From Aplectana chamaeleonis (taxonomy: Eukaryota > Nematoda > Chromadorea > Rhabditida > Cosmocercidae), in the NCBI GenBank assembly GCA_029168955.1, contig JAPDOI010000956.1, positions 62,001-126,000 of the forward strand: a stretch of DNA of 64,000 bases, read 5' to 3'. Positions 22,143 through 31,991 of this stretch are shown here, one piece after another. The position numbers and the translations under genes are program-made. The number at the start of each line of letters is the position of its first letter. Position 1 is the first letter of the stretch. The notes below the pieces were generated by a model. That model did not search any database, had not been told where the DNA came from, and worked only from the letters and a program-made list of their open reading frames with translations.

Positions 22143-22686
22143 CTAGAAGGCAGTGGTCGCGATCAAATATGTTTGTCGTCTTTTTCTCTCTAAACCCTTT
22201 TATGGGTTTCGAGTAGAAGGGCCTATGACAAAAAATCGCGAAAAAAACCACTGTTTTGGGCCAAATTTGAAGTCTTCTATGGTAGACGAGCCCACTCCAC
22301 ATCATCGGCATCGATGACCTCTTTTATCAAGAACATCGGCTGGCTTGAAATTGGATTTCAATCAATGAACCTCTGGATTTATGTACACATCTAGTCAAAA
22401 ACATTGACTGTAGTGCTTTCTTTAATTGTTCAACTGTTTTTAATAGGTAAATTTGCATTTATTTCTTCCTCTGATTGTCGATGATTTTTGACTACTCGGC
22501 ATGAGACTGCGATCTTTTTGGTCGGCGCTGTGCACGTTTGCACCAACTGGCTTCTTTGGGCCCTAGAAACTCTAATTCTAGCCCGTTTTCCACCGCGCTA
22601 CCTTCATAGTCTTTCAGCTGTTTTTGATCTAAGCTGATTTTTGTAATTTTTTCGATAACGTTTCTCATCGCGACCACTGCCTTTAA
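22143..22686. mobile_element. TTAA MITE, GGCAGTGGTCGCGAT family, copy 1
   Basis: Left CTAGAAGGCAGTGGTCGCGA, right CGCGACCACTGCCTTTAA. The interior holds TTTTCACCGCGCTACCTTCA-like sequence on this strand, shared in reverse with 23316-23861 and 58890-59450. The right TTAA is shared with the next MITE. Confidence 0.8.
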
Positions 22687-23141
22687 AGGCACAGTCCAAG
22701 CTCAGGGACGAAAACTGAGATTTCTACATAAATAAAAAGTAGACCCACCGTGTGTGGCAGGTGTCAAGTGCGAGCTCTCAATTCCTCCGAATAATCGAAA
22801 TATAGGAGGAAGCCACCCTGGGGCGCACACATCGGGAGCCACTTTGGCACGCCCCTTTTTCGATCTTCCGAGCTCAACAGTGGCGAGATAAGCAACGGTC
22901 TCCGATCACTAGCCCCGTTCTTCCCATCATTCTCAGCCTCTCTGCTCAGGTCGGTTCGCCTCTATCGGTTGCACGGACAACTCGCCCAACATGCTTCCGT
23001 AGCTCAATTTTTGAGGGTCCATAAATCCGCTCCTAAGGGGTCTTGTGCGAATTCAGGGACATCATTGGAATCAGCGTGGGACCGTTTTTATGAAAGGCAG
23101 AAAGATAGAAAAGCGTTTCCGAGGTTGGACTGTGCCTTTAA
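22683..23141. mobile_element. TTAA MITE, GGCACAGTCCAAGCTC family
   Basis: TTAAAGGCACAGTCCAAGCT at the left; the right end, reverse-complemented, is TTAAAGGCACAGTCCAACCT. It abuts the preceding MITE through a shared TTAA. The same termini flank the element at 43372-47041, and a one-ended relic lies at 40306. Confidence 0.85.
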
Positions 23142-23315
23142 GTGGCCAGTAATTCCTAGAGGATCCCTATAAATTTATTCTGCGTAAGTTATTAGTTTTT
23201 TGCATTCCAGTGTCACGAATATGCGTAAAAATGAGTTATGGAGCTGTTACCAAAACGAAAAACTCAATTAGACCGCCACATCTTACTAGGGCTTGCCTTA
23301 TAATTGCGATGGGCT

Positions 23316-23861
23316 TTAAAGGCAGTGGTCACAATGAAAAATGTTATTGAAAAAACCACGAAAATCACCTTAGATATAAAACAGCTCAAAAGCTATGAAG
23401 GTAGCGCGGTGAAAAACGGGCTACATTAAGAGTTATTAAGACCCTAAATTTCCAGTTCGTGCACACGTGCACAGAAAGATCACAGTCTTATGCCAAGCAA
23501 TCAAAAATCATCGACACTCAGAGGAAGAAATAATTGCAAATTTACCTAATAAAACAGTTGAACAATGAAAGCAAGCACTTCAACCAATGTTTTTGACTAG
23601 ATGTTTACATAAATCCAAAAGTTCATTGATTGAAATTCAAGTTCAAGCCAGCTGATGTTCTTGATATTAGAGATCATCGATGCCGATGATGTGGGGTGGA
23701 CTCGTCCACCATCAAAAGACAAGAAAGTTCAGGCTTTGAAATCGGCCCAAAACAGCTATTTTTTCGCGATTTTTTCTTATAGGTTCTACTACTCTATACC
23801 CAGAAAAGGGTTCAGAAAGGAAAAGAAGACGAGCATATTTGAGCGCGACCACTGCCTTTAA
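23316..23861. mobile_element. TTAA MITE, GGCAGTGGTCGCGAT family, copy 2
   Basis: TTAAAGGCAGTGGTCACAAT at the left and GCGCGACCACTGCCTTTAA at the right, 546 bp. The interior (CAGCTCAAAAGCTATGAAGG, GAAATTCAA..CAAGCCAGCTGATG) matches 22143-22686 inverted and 58890-59450 direct. Confidence 0.85.
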
Positions 23862-24302
23862 CAAAACCATGTGTTGATAGTTGAGGGTATGGGACACAGC
23901 ATCGATAATCCTTTTTCCAAATCCCCTAAATGCCTCAGAGATTTACAGATGATTTCCAAAAGTCTTTTAGGAATGTCTATCCATTTGGGAAATCGATCAT
24001 TCGGAAAAGTGTGATTTCCGACTGTTCCGAAAAATTCGATTATTCGAAAGGTTGAAATTTCGGCTAAATCGTCCACTGTGCTTATCTGGGCCAAATTCCG
24101 GTCCGCAATTGCGTCTCGACACGCTTTGCGGCCGCACGCGCTCAAGTCAGTCGGGTTTCCAGCGCCAAAGCCGACTCGATTCGGCTTTTTTATACAGTTT
24201 TCTCCAATTTTTTAAAGTTTCCACTTTGCAACACCCAAGTATCTGAGAAGGAAATTGTTTCGTAAGAAAAGCCCCGGAGGTTAAGTTATTAACGGAAAGA
24301 GT

Positions 24303-26175
24303 GTGGTGACGGATACTGAGAAAGCGAATGTCTTTGCAGGCGAATTCTCACAAGTATTTTCACTAGATAATGGTGATAAACCAATCATCGATTTCGACAT
24401 TGAACGCCTTAAATATTATCCACGCATTGACCCAATAACCATTTATGATTACCTGACTGCATGGCCGTGTTCTAATTCTCTAACACCTGATGAGATCCCT
24501 TTCCAGTTCATACGAAATGTCGCACACACAATTTCAGGCCCGTTATCGTTTTTGTATAATCAATCGCTATTACTGCCGCAAGTGCCGAATCGGGGGAAAC
24601 ATTCTTATGTTACGCCAATTTGAAAAAAACAACCTGCGTCTGATCCCAAAAATTACAGACCAATTAGTATCACGTCAATTTTCTGCAGTCTCTTCGAGAA
24701 AACTATAAAGAAACACATAGTAGGCCACCTCAATGAAAATAAATTTTTTCCGAAAAGTCAGCATGGCTTCGTTAAGGGCAAGTCTGCTGTAACGAATCTC
24801 TCAGAAAGCCTAAACGATTGGACGAACTTTCTAGACGACAAAATGGGTTGCGATGTTACATACTTTGACTTCCAAAAAGCTTTTGTTCTAGTGAGTACTG
24901 CCAAACTTTTGCATCGGTTAGATGTTATTGGTTTCCATCCAACGATAAAGTCATGGTTGAGGGGGTACCTCATTGGTAGAACAATTCAGGTGAACATTAA
25001 CGGACTACTCTCTAGTGTCAAGAGTGTCACCAGCGGTGCAGGGAGGAGTCCTATCACCAATACTTCTCAACATCTATTCAGCAGAAGTACCAAAGCTGCT
25101 AAAAAAAGATGGTATACGTTGTGAACAGTATGCAGACGACGTGAAAATTTACGGCAATGTCTCACGGGTCGACGGCACAACGGTTATGCAGTCAGCGGTT
25201 GATCACTTGGTTACATGGTCTCGAGAGTGGGAACTCCCATTGTCTCCAGAGAAAACACTGCATCTAAGAATAGGATCTTCTGAAACACCACCGACATACC
25301 ATTTGAATACTAGTACTATTAATCCGATCAATTCAGTCAGGGATCTATGATTTGTTTACACGAACGAGTTGGATTTTTTAGCCCACTATGAGATAATGTG
25401 TACAGGCCATAAAACGGCCAATGTCTCACCGTCGACTGCGTACCACGCGCTGCGCGACCGCACGCGCGTCGGAAGCAGACGGGTTTTGGCCGCCGCGTGA
25501 CGAGTTTTGGCTGCCGCGCGACGTTTCGTCCGCCGCGCGGCGGCCGAAACTCGTCTGCTTCCGACGCACGTGCGGTCGCGCAGCGCGTGGTACGCAGTCG
25601 ACGGTGAGACATTGGCCGTTTTATGGCCTGTAAAAAGGCTATGATTCGAACGTTTCACATATTCAAGGCGTTATACACAAATGATAAAAATGTTCTTATC
25701 AAGGCGTATAAAACTTATATCCGACCACTAGTCGAATGGGGTGGAACGGTGTTCAATCCATCTAGGAAAAGAGATATCAACAGAATCGAGAAAATACAAA
25801 GCAACTTCTCAAGAAAGCTTTTTGTCAGATCTGAAAGCTATCAATACTCTAGTATCCCACCATCTACGGACAGGATCTCTATTCTGGGATTACCATCGTT
25901 CGAATCAGGAAGGAGGGTATACGATGCTTTTAAGGTTCACCAAATCATTCATCACATGTTCAGTGTTGATGCTACCGAGTTTTACATGTTTGTCCCTTCG
26001 GTCACCCGAGGAGGACAATTGAAAATCTCCTACCGTAAACCTTAATCCAGATATAGAGCCGTTAGTTTCACAGCCCGAGCCGGATCACTTTTTATCACTT
26101 TGAGCAAAACAGTAGACGCGTCGTGTAGAACAACCGCTTTCGAGCGCCGCATTGAGAGAAAGGTACTAAGGCCAT
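24303..26175 (+). pseudogene. CR1-like reverse transcriptase, broken
   Basis: Reads a LINE reverse transcriptase in order: a linker with LTPDEIPFQFIRNV, an RT start at KNYRPISITSIFCSLFEK, SQHGFVKGKSAVTNL, DVTYFDFQKAF (motif A), VQGGVLSPILLNIYSAEV (motif B), EQYADDVKIYG (motif C, catalytic DD intact), then a C-terminal region (TYIRPLVEWGGTVFNPS) typical of CR1-type elements. Damage: in-frame TGA at 24621, a frameshift near 25030, TGA at 25348, a 232-bp palindrome at 25401-25632, and TAA at 26043, after which the frame resumes (YRAVSFTARAGSLF). Non-functional. Confidence 0.85.
25401..25632. mobile_element. 232-bp palindromic MITE inside the CR1-like gene
   Basis: TACAGGCCATAAAACGGCCA at the left and its exact complement at the right; arms of about 100 bases with GTCGACTGCGTACCACGCGC and GCGGCCG-rich loops. 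TA at both edges implies a Tc1/mariner-type target. The RT reading frame resumes on the far side, which proves insertion into a pre-existing element. Confidence 0.9.
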
Positions 26176-26350
26176 AAGTATCTATGCAGCTATGTTGTTG
26201 TTTGATATAGCAATTCAATCAAGTCCAAGTGATAAGGAATTCTCCCCAGTACGCGGGCAGCTTGTATGTTCTCTCTATCATGTTTTCGCACGATTGCCTT
26301 ACACATCGTATTGAAATAAATAAAATAAATAAATAAAAAACAAATAAAAC

Positions 26351-26973
26351 TCGGACAGTAACACCGATGGAATCGCTGGCGCGTGGCGGGCCGAACAAAT
26401 CCCATCCCGCTATACGACCGCTATCGTTCTGGGATGAAGCCGGTATAGGGACACTACTCTAGTACTGTCAGCGATCCGACCGACGATTTAAGCATAGGCC
26501 CAAGAGCGTTTTGCTTAACGCCCATTTGCCTGCCATGCTCCCGCTATCCACTCGGAATGGTCTTTTAGCGCCGTCGGTCCAACCGGTCTTGCTAAATGGG
26601 TCCAAATGCCTTGTCGATACTCTGGAACTCTCAGCGCTATTCATCTCAAACTTCTGTATCTCAAGGGTCACCCCTTGCGGTCTGGTGGAGAGTTACTTTT
26701 TACAGAAGGGATTCAGTGATCAAATTTGGCTTTTTGCAGCAACTGATAAAGGTCAACGACAGCGATGTTCGTCGGTAGAGGTTTGGCAATATCTGATAAT
26801 ATTGAAGTCTGACCACAGACTTCCCAACCTCTGCTTCCCCACAGCTCGCACTAAGTTCGGCAGCAGTTTGGAATGCGTTCCGTGTGTGCGCTGCGGTTCG
26901 CGGAACGCTTTGTGCTGAGGGTGGCCGTTCAAGGGCGGCAGCCAGGTGCCGGTCAATCGATGTAATGGGACTT
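26351..26973. other. Spacer, no gene seen
   Basis: Two overlapping short frames (26511-26918 and 26596-26778) with no domain recognised. Confidence 0.3.
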
Positions 26974-27800
26974 ATCGGTCGTCGTAATCATATGTTTTCC
27001 CCCAGTGTCGACCGATTCCGGTGTCCTCCTTCCTCTATTCCTGGCTACTACTCCATATTCGATATTCTCTGCTTCTATTCGACCTCTGCCTACAATCTGG
27101 GTGAATTTTTGGTGCTATATGGGAAGGGGGGGGGCACTGTTGTATCGCACTTGGCCACGCCCATTTTTCCGTGCCGCAATGACTCTCCTGATTTTGGCAG
27201 GGAGGGGAACCCCGGGTAGGTGCTCAAATTTAGTGCGGCACAGTAAAATGGGCGTGGCCAAGTCCATTGCGCCATAGTGCCCCCCCCCTTCCCACATAGC
27301 ACCGAATTTTTTTCAGTTTCATTGTTTATCGGAGTGATTAATTAATTATTTATTTATTTTTATCCATATTACCATTCTTCATCAACATTCAACAATTTAA
27401 AACTGAATGCTAAGGAAAAAACATAATTGGGCAAATGCATTAACAAGTAAGCCATTATTTATTCAAAACAAAATTCTTGAATATCATTTTAACACTATTT
27501 GCCCTCTTCACTGAAGATTTTTATCAAATAAATAATTATTTACTCATTAACGTATTTGCTTAATTATGTTTTTCCTTAGCATCTAGTTTTAAACTGTTGA
27601 ATGTTGATGAAGAATGTGTATATGGATTAAAATAATTAATAATTAATCACTCTGATAAACAGTGGAAATGAAAAAAAACTCACCCTGATTGTAGGCAGAG
27701 GTCGAATAGAAGCAGAGAATATCGAATATGGAATAGTAGCCAGGAATAGAAGGAGAACACCGGAATCGCTCGACACTGAGGGAAAACATATGATTACGAC
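26974..27800. mobile_element. Large foldback element with a smaller foldback in its left arm
   Basis: CGTAATCATATGTTTTCCCC, TTCCGGTGTCCTCCTTCC and CTATTCGACCTCTGCCTACA in the left arm pair with complements at 27690-27800. The pairing continues across AATTAATTATTTATTT and CTTCATCAACATTCAACA to a centre near 27480. The left arm is split by 27110-27305. Confidence 0.85.
27110..27305. mobile_element. Small foldback element nested in the left arm
   Basis: GGTGCTATATGGGAAGGGGG pairs with CCCCCTTCCCACATAGCACC; CACTTGGCCACGCCCATTTT pairs with AAAATGGGCGTGGCCAAGTC. The right arm of the host foldback lacks it, so it inserted after the host arms formed. A diverged relative lies at 50353-50530. Confidence 0.85.
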
Positions 27801-28189
27801 CGCGTCAGGCGAAAGCCAACCGATTAAGTCAAGTCAAAAGTAAGTCAATTTAATGTGATTTAAGGACTTTAAATTTTGTCCAGGTTTTGCCCCGGTTTCC
27901 GGGATAAAGCCTGGACGAGATTCAAGGTCCTCAAATCACGTTAAATACAGAACCTATTGAAACTGAAATGTTAAGGAGATTCTCCTTTTCCTCGCAATAA
28001 CCTTTACTCTCATGTTTAATGCTACGTTCGAGCGACTAGGTTTGTTTGAAGGAACCTTCTCAAGGCTAAATAATTACCCCCGCGCCAACTTTGTTTATAT
28101 CCAGTAACACTTAGGAGACCGCGCGCTCCACGGCCAGTCTTTTCGGTGAGCTTTTAAATTGATTTTTTGTTGTAATTGCCTAAATCAAA
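27801..28189. other. Spacer with small inverted pair
   Basis: GATTTAAGGACTTTAAATTTTGTCCAGG near 27860 is partly mirrored by CCTGGACGAGATTCAAGGTC near 27910. No gene seen. Confidence 0.4.
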
Positions 28190-28498
28190 AAGAGATATTT
28201 GGTGGTCGATCATTTCACAAGCTTCTCCGTTAAACTTGTCAAAGCGAAATCAAGCAAGATACGGAATGGAGCATCGTGTTCAGCTAGCTTAACCTGTACT
28301 GATTCCCTTATAACAGCTTTCAAAAATGGCTTAATGTTTCCGTTGCGCGCTTGATTTTGTTTTGATAATTTTAACGGAGAAGCTTGTGAAATCATCGACC
28401 TGCCGCTAAGCGACTAGTGATCTCTCAATATTATCCTTATCCGTCTTATTGTTTGAATAATGTTTCTGTTTCGAATAAGAGGTTTCTCATATGACTAA

Positions 28499-28735
28499 TG
28501 GAATGGCACTTTTGCCGCGGCTTTCTCCTCGAAACTTTTCTCGCCTCCTATCAGCGTGGTCAATCGTTTATCGGAGAAAAACAAAGAGGCCAAGAATGCA
28601 CTTATCGCTGAGAACGGAGGCTTCTGGTATAAGAAGCGCGCGGTGGAGGCAAAAGTGCTGTTTCATCGTCTCCGAGCAGCGGACGAGAAATTCGAAAGAA
28701 TTTCGAATCCGCTGCTCCATTCTCCCTTTCTGTAG
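28499..28735 (+). other. Coding-like open frame of 78 codons without Met start
   Basis: Between TAA (28496) and TAG (28733) this frame encodes a basic, helix-prone peptide with SEKNKEAKNALIAENGGFWY and KVLFHRLRAADEKFERIS. It has a more protein-like composition than neighbouring frames. It could be the tail of a retroelement protein overlapping the LTR, or chance. Hairpin 1 overlaps its end. Family unknown. Confidence 0.35.
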
Positions 28736-28860
28736 AAGAAACTCGCAAGAGTTTCTGTTTTTTTTTTCTTCATGAAGAAACTCGAAAGAGTTTCTGTTTA
28801 CTAGAAGGAACTCGAAAGAGTTCCTGAATTCACTTTGGCAGGATGAATTCGCAAGAATTC
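28674..28860 (+). ncRNA. Row of five hairpins with C-GNRA-G loops
   Basis: Hairpins: 28687-28704 (GAAATTC, GAAA, GAATTTC) inside a further 10-bp stem 28674-28717; 28738-28755 (GAAACTC, GCAA, GAGTTTC); 28777-28794 (GAAACTC, GAAA, GAGTTTC); 28807-28824 (GGAACTC, GAAA, GAGTTCC); 28845-28860 (GAATTC, GCAA, GAATTC). Stem bases change in matched pairs between hairpins, while the C-GNRA-G cap stays fixed. This suggests RNA structure rather than simple repetition. As DNA the words also loosely resemble heat-shock elements, but the GAA-TTC spacing is not canonical. Confidence 0.6.
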
Positions 28861-28914
28861 TGAATGCATATCTCTATATGTATAATTTTTGTTGTTGTAT
28901 TATTTGTTGTTGAA

Positions 28915-28922
28915 TATATAAA
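28915..28922 (+). promoter_or_regulatory. TATA-like box next to SL1 sequence
   Basis: TATATAAA directly upstream of the SL1 match, after an AT-rich run. If used as a TATA box, a start 25-30 bases downstream would fall just past the SL1 segment. Confidence 0.4.
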
Positions 28923-28944
28923 AGTTTAATTACCCAAGTTTGAG
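28923..28944 (+). other. SL1 spliced-leader sequence, 21 of 22 bases
   Basis: From the second base onward this equals the conserved nematode SL1 leader, including TTTAATTACCCAAGTTTGAG; only the first base differs (A for G). After GAG comes GCTATT, not the GT splice donor of an SL RNA gene, so this is a leader joined to other sequence. That fits either a retrocopied trans-spliced transcript or an element that has adopted SL1 as part of its own 5' region. Confidence 0.85.
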
Positions 28945-30075
28945 GCTATTCGAGAAGTCGTCCATCGTTGCGAGAAGAGCCTGTCGAGACAAGAAGTCCC
29001 GCGTGGGGAATTGGCGAGTACACTCACAATCAAGAGAACAGGCCTTTTCTATGCGACCACCAAATCGCATTTTAGGTTATTTCGCTTCTTTTCCTAGTTT
29101 TTTCATTACTCCAGACTATTTTACGCCAAATCATGTTTTAAAGGTATTTCAGGACATTTTTGAAACTTTTTTGACCACTACCAAATCTTTGCTTTCGCCA
29201 GGAAGCTAAATTTTCAGAATTTCCACATGTTTTTCCAAGAGGTTCCCTTTATGACTTCAATTTTGCTCAACGATTTCCATTTCGGAATGATGAAACATCT
29301 AACAGACCATATTGTCGTATGAGTACAATTTTTAAAACTTATAACCCAAAACCACAAAAATTAGCACTCATCGCCGCATTTTGTTCAACATGTGAGAACT
29401 CGATATTATTGATCACTAATATTTGATCTTGGTATTTGGTATTTATCGACATTGACTGATGAGCAAATTTCCTCAACCAAGAACCAATCCCACCAGCAAT
29501 CACCACTCCTTGCCGCATTTTGCGCAAAAAGCGCGAAAATCGAGAATATTGATTATCGATCGATGACGTGTCATGAGTACGAATTCTGAAAAGTTCAGTA
29601 CTTACCTACGACGACCTGTGTTGATTAGATGCAGATTCACCTACACACTCAGGTCTCCACAGCCGTAGCAGGAAAAAGTAGTTTTCGTGCTCCATGGCTC
29701 ATTCAGTATGTAAACCCACGATTTTGAGGTACCCTTCAAAGTTAAGGTATCAGGCTCAAATTGGAATAGGAGCGACCTGCATCCATTTCCGACCTCCTGT
29801 CCAAAAATGAGCTCCCTAGCTCAATTTTAAGTGTACCAACAAGATCGTGTACGCCGTCTGAAAAAAAGGAGATTAACAACAAAAACGCGCGGTCTTTCAC
29901 TTTTTACTCGAAAACCAGTGAACCATTCCAAACCATTTTTGGGTGGTTTACCAAACTTTTTGCGCTCTTTTCAATGCAATTTAGCTCTTATTTCTACGTT
30001 CACTCTGAACTGAGATTTCGAAAAAGGGGTTGCGCGCGGGGCCGATTCAAAACCAAATCTGGTGCGCGCCTCGCG

Positions 30076-30985
30076 CACACCACAATTCGGCGCTTATTAT
30101 CTGCATACCGGTTATGGAAGTTGTATTAAGCAGAGATATGAAAGCAGTAATCAGGAGGAATCCGTTTCTCATGAAGTAATGTGAAAAAAATCGAGTTCTT
30201 GGCGTGGGTGCGTAGTGTGTACACGCGGTCCATTAAGTGGTAAATTTTTACAACGGTTACATCAAAAGTAGCCTATCTTTACCGTATACCGTTCCCTTTA
30301 GTTTCATCCCTTTTCTCCTCTTCGTTCTCCAATTAATTTCATTTTTCGATTATTATTGTGAGCGCGTCCATTTCAGGGTATGTTGTGTAGGTGCGGAAAA
30401 GTTCCATACCGCACGGCAAGTTAGGTTTCAGCAGACAGTGGCATTCTAGGTGAATACAACTCAGTTTTTCCAAGTCCCCAAGCATCACAATTACCCTAGC
30501 ATGTTTCCACAACACAGAATAATTCTGATTTCTTAACCAGAACAGTTAAATATTGATCCTTCATAGGTTCATGAAAACATTGGACAGAAAACAATAATTA
30601 CTGCGATAGTAGTGCATAGTTCTGTTGTTAAATTGTTTTGAAATCAAAATTGTTTCATCTCTGTCATAACTTACCGTCTTACTACCAATTCTTCTTGATG
30701 TGATTGTTTTGAAGTTTGGAAATTACACTACCTTTTTTGTTGACATTTTCACAATTTTCCCTATTAAATACTTTTCCGGTCACTTGCTTATCCAAATCAG
30801 GAAGCCAAAATCCTGGCTGCTGTGATAGACTCCCAATAAAACAGCCGATTTTTTATTTTACAAAGGATGGTGCCTAAAAAAGTACAGAGCTAAGGTGGGG
30901 GGGGAATGCATTTTTAAAATCGCCATTCCGGGACGTGTGCCCAGCCCTGCTCATGAAATCCTCGGTTAAATCCAGGCAATTCCTT
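30076..30985. other. Spacer, no gene seen
   Basis: AT-rich in the second half, a 9-G run near 30897-30905. Short frames only. Confidence 0.35.
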
Positions 30986-31424
30986 CCGGGGCGGCATGCA
31001 TGAACGCAGCCAAGGAGGTCAGGGAGCCGCTCCGCGTGCTATGCGCGCAGCGTCGAGCCACGGGACGGTCCGAAGTTCATGACGTGTATTGATGTGCCGC
31101 GGACTTAAACGCACAACCCACAGCAGAGCCTACGCGCGCACTTTTTGTCATCACAGTCGATTTTATCATTCCGATCATGTATGGGACCCTTTCGCTTCTC
31201 ATCTTCGGATGTTTCGAGTTTTCATTATTCTCACAAATCCTCCTGATTGAATTAGAGATGACAAAAATGCGCGCGTAGGCTTTGCTGTGGGTAGTGCATT
31301 TACATCCGCTACACATAAACACACGCCATTAACTTCGGGGCCATCCCGTGGCTCGACGCTGTGCGCATAGGACGCGGAGCGACTCCCTGACCTCCTTCGC
31401 CGCGTTCATGCATGCCGCCCCCGG
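30986..31424. mobile_element. 439-bp foldback element
   Basis: CGGCATGCATGAACGC, GAGGTCAGGGAGCCGCTCCG, GCGTCGAGCCACGGGA and AGAGCCTACGCGCGCA all have complements in mirrored order to 31424 (GCGTTCATGCATGCCGCCCC). Arms about 175 bases. No transposase. Confidence 0.85.
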
Positions 31425-31991
31425 AGCACTATGGTACGGGCTAGGCTCTAGTTATACACCAGCGGAATGAAAACGTCCTGCGATGACATTGCCGCTGCTT
31501 GCTGCGTGAATCAGGGACTCGTCTGCAATGTTGCGTCCTTGCCTTCTATGACGCGATGTTGCAGACGAAAAATTCTCGGGGGTTTCAATTGTATTTCATA
31601 GACATTTCACGCCCCTATCACTTGTTTATTGCAGAAAATCAATAGAAATCTATTGCTCTGGCCATAACAGTGCTCGTTATAACGTTTTGGTGATATTTTA
31701 ACAAGTTTAGTAATCAGCTGATGGAAACTGGCAAATTTCCAACAGGGTATGTCCCACAAGGATACGGTATACAGTGCCTTGGAGTGGATAACTGCTCGGT
31801 GCGGGCTTCCTGCGCGTTTTTCTGGGACAACTCTTCCTTTTGGCATGCCTCAGCACATTTAGAACGCTCATAAGTGGTAGTTGTCTTGCTATTTCTGGAG
31901 AATCCCGCCGGTGTATGTCTACGGCCTTACTGCTAAGACTCCTCGACGATGATTTGGTTGACAGCGTTCATTAGTGACAACCGATTGTCAG
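31425..31991. other. Spacer, no gene seen
   Basis: Contains ATTGTCAG at 31984-31991, the left copy of a target duplication. Nothing else is recognised. Confidence 0.35.

Larger units (their letters stand above)
24243..26350 (+). mobile_element. CR1-like non-LTR retrotransposon, 5'-truncated, with AAATAAAT tail
   Basis: Contains a degraded reverse transcriptase (next entry), a C-terminal segment after the stop at 26043, and ends in a short A-rich microsatellite (AATAAATAAAATAAATAAAT near 26316-26350), as expected of CR1/jockey-type LINE tails. The 5' end is lost near 24243, and the AP endonuclease is missing. Confidence 0.8.
28401..29053 (+). mobile_element. 653-bp insertion resembling a solo LTR, carries SL1 sequence
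   Basis: Flanked by CGACC at 28396-28400 and 29054-29058; copy 1 of the host repeat and the opposite palindrome arm show the uninterrupted site, so both edges are defined. A 5-bp duplication and a leading TG fit an LTR retrotransposon, but the insertion ends CTATG, not CA. Inside, in order: an open frame without Met (28499-28735), five hairpins with GNRA loops (28674-28860), an AT-rich stretch, a TATATAAA box (28915-28922), the SL1 match (28923-28944), and 109 bases to the end. No second LTR or gag-pol is in the window. Confidence 0.65.
28190..30075. repeat. Repeat family copy 2, split by two insertions
   Basis: Parallel to 11830-12965: CACAAGCTTCTCCGTTAAAC at 28215, the palindrome arm resuming at GACCACCAAATCGCATTTTA (29055), then TTTTGCTCAACGATTTCCAT and the end GGTGCGCGCCTCGCGCACAC. 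Compared with copy 1 it has a 653-bp insertion at 28401-29053 and about 220 extra bases at 29569-29788, and lacks the outermost left arm. Confidence 0.8.

Noticed and set aside
27090..27302. Overlapping frames on both strands
   Set aside because: They lie in the 27110-27305 palindrome, so each strand repeats the other.
28674..28860. Heat-shock element array or histone stem-loops
   Set aside because: GAA and TTC blocks are separated by one base rather than two, and the loops are GNRA tetraloops, not the histone hairpin consensus.
28923..28964. A genuine SL1 RNA gene
   Set aside because: The leader is not followed by a GT donor, and no Sm site or SL RNA-like folding region is evident downstream.
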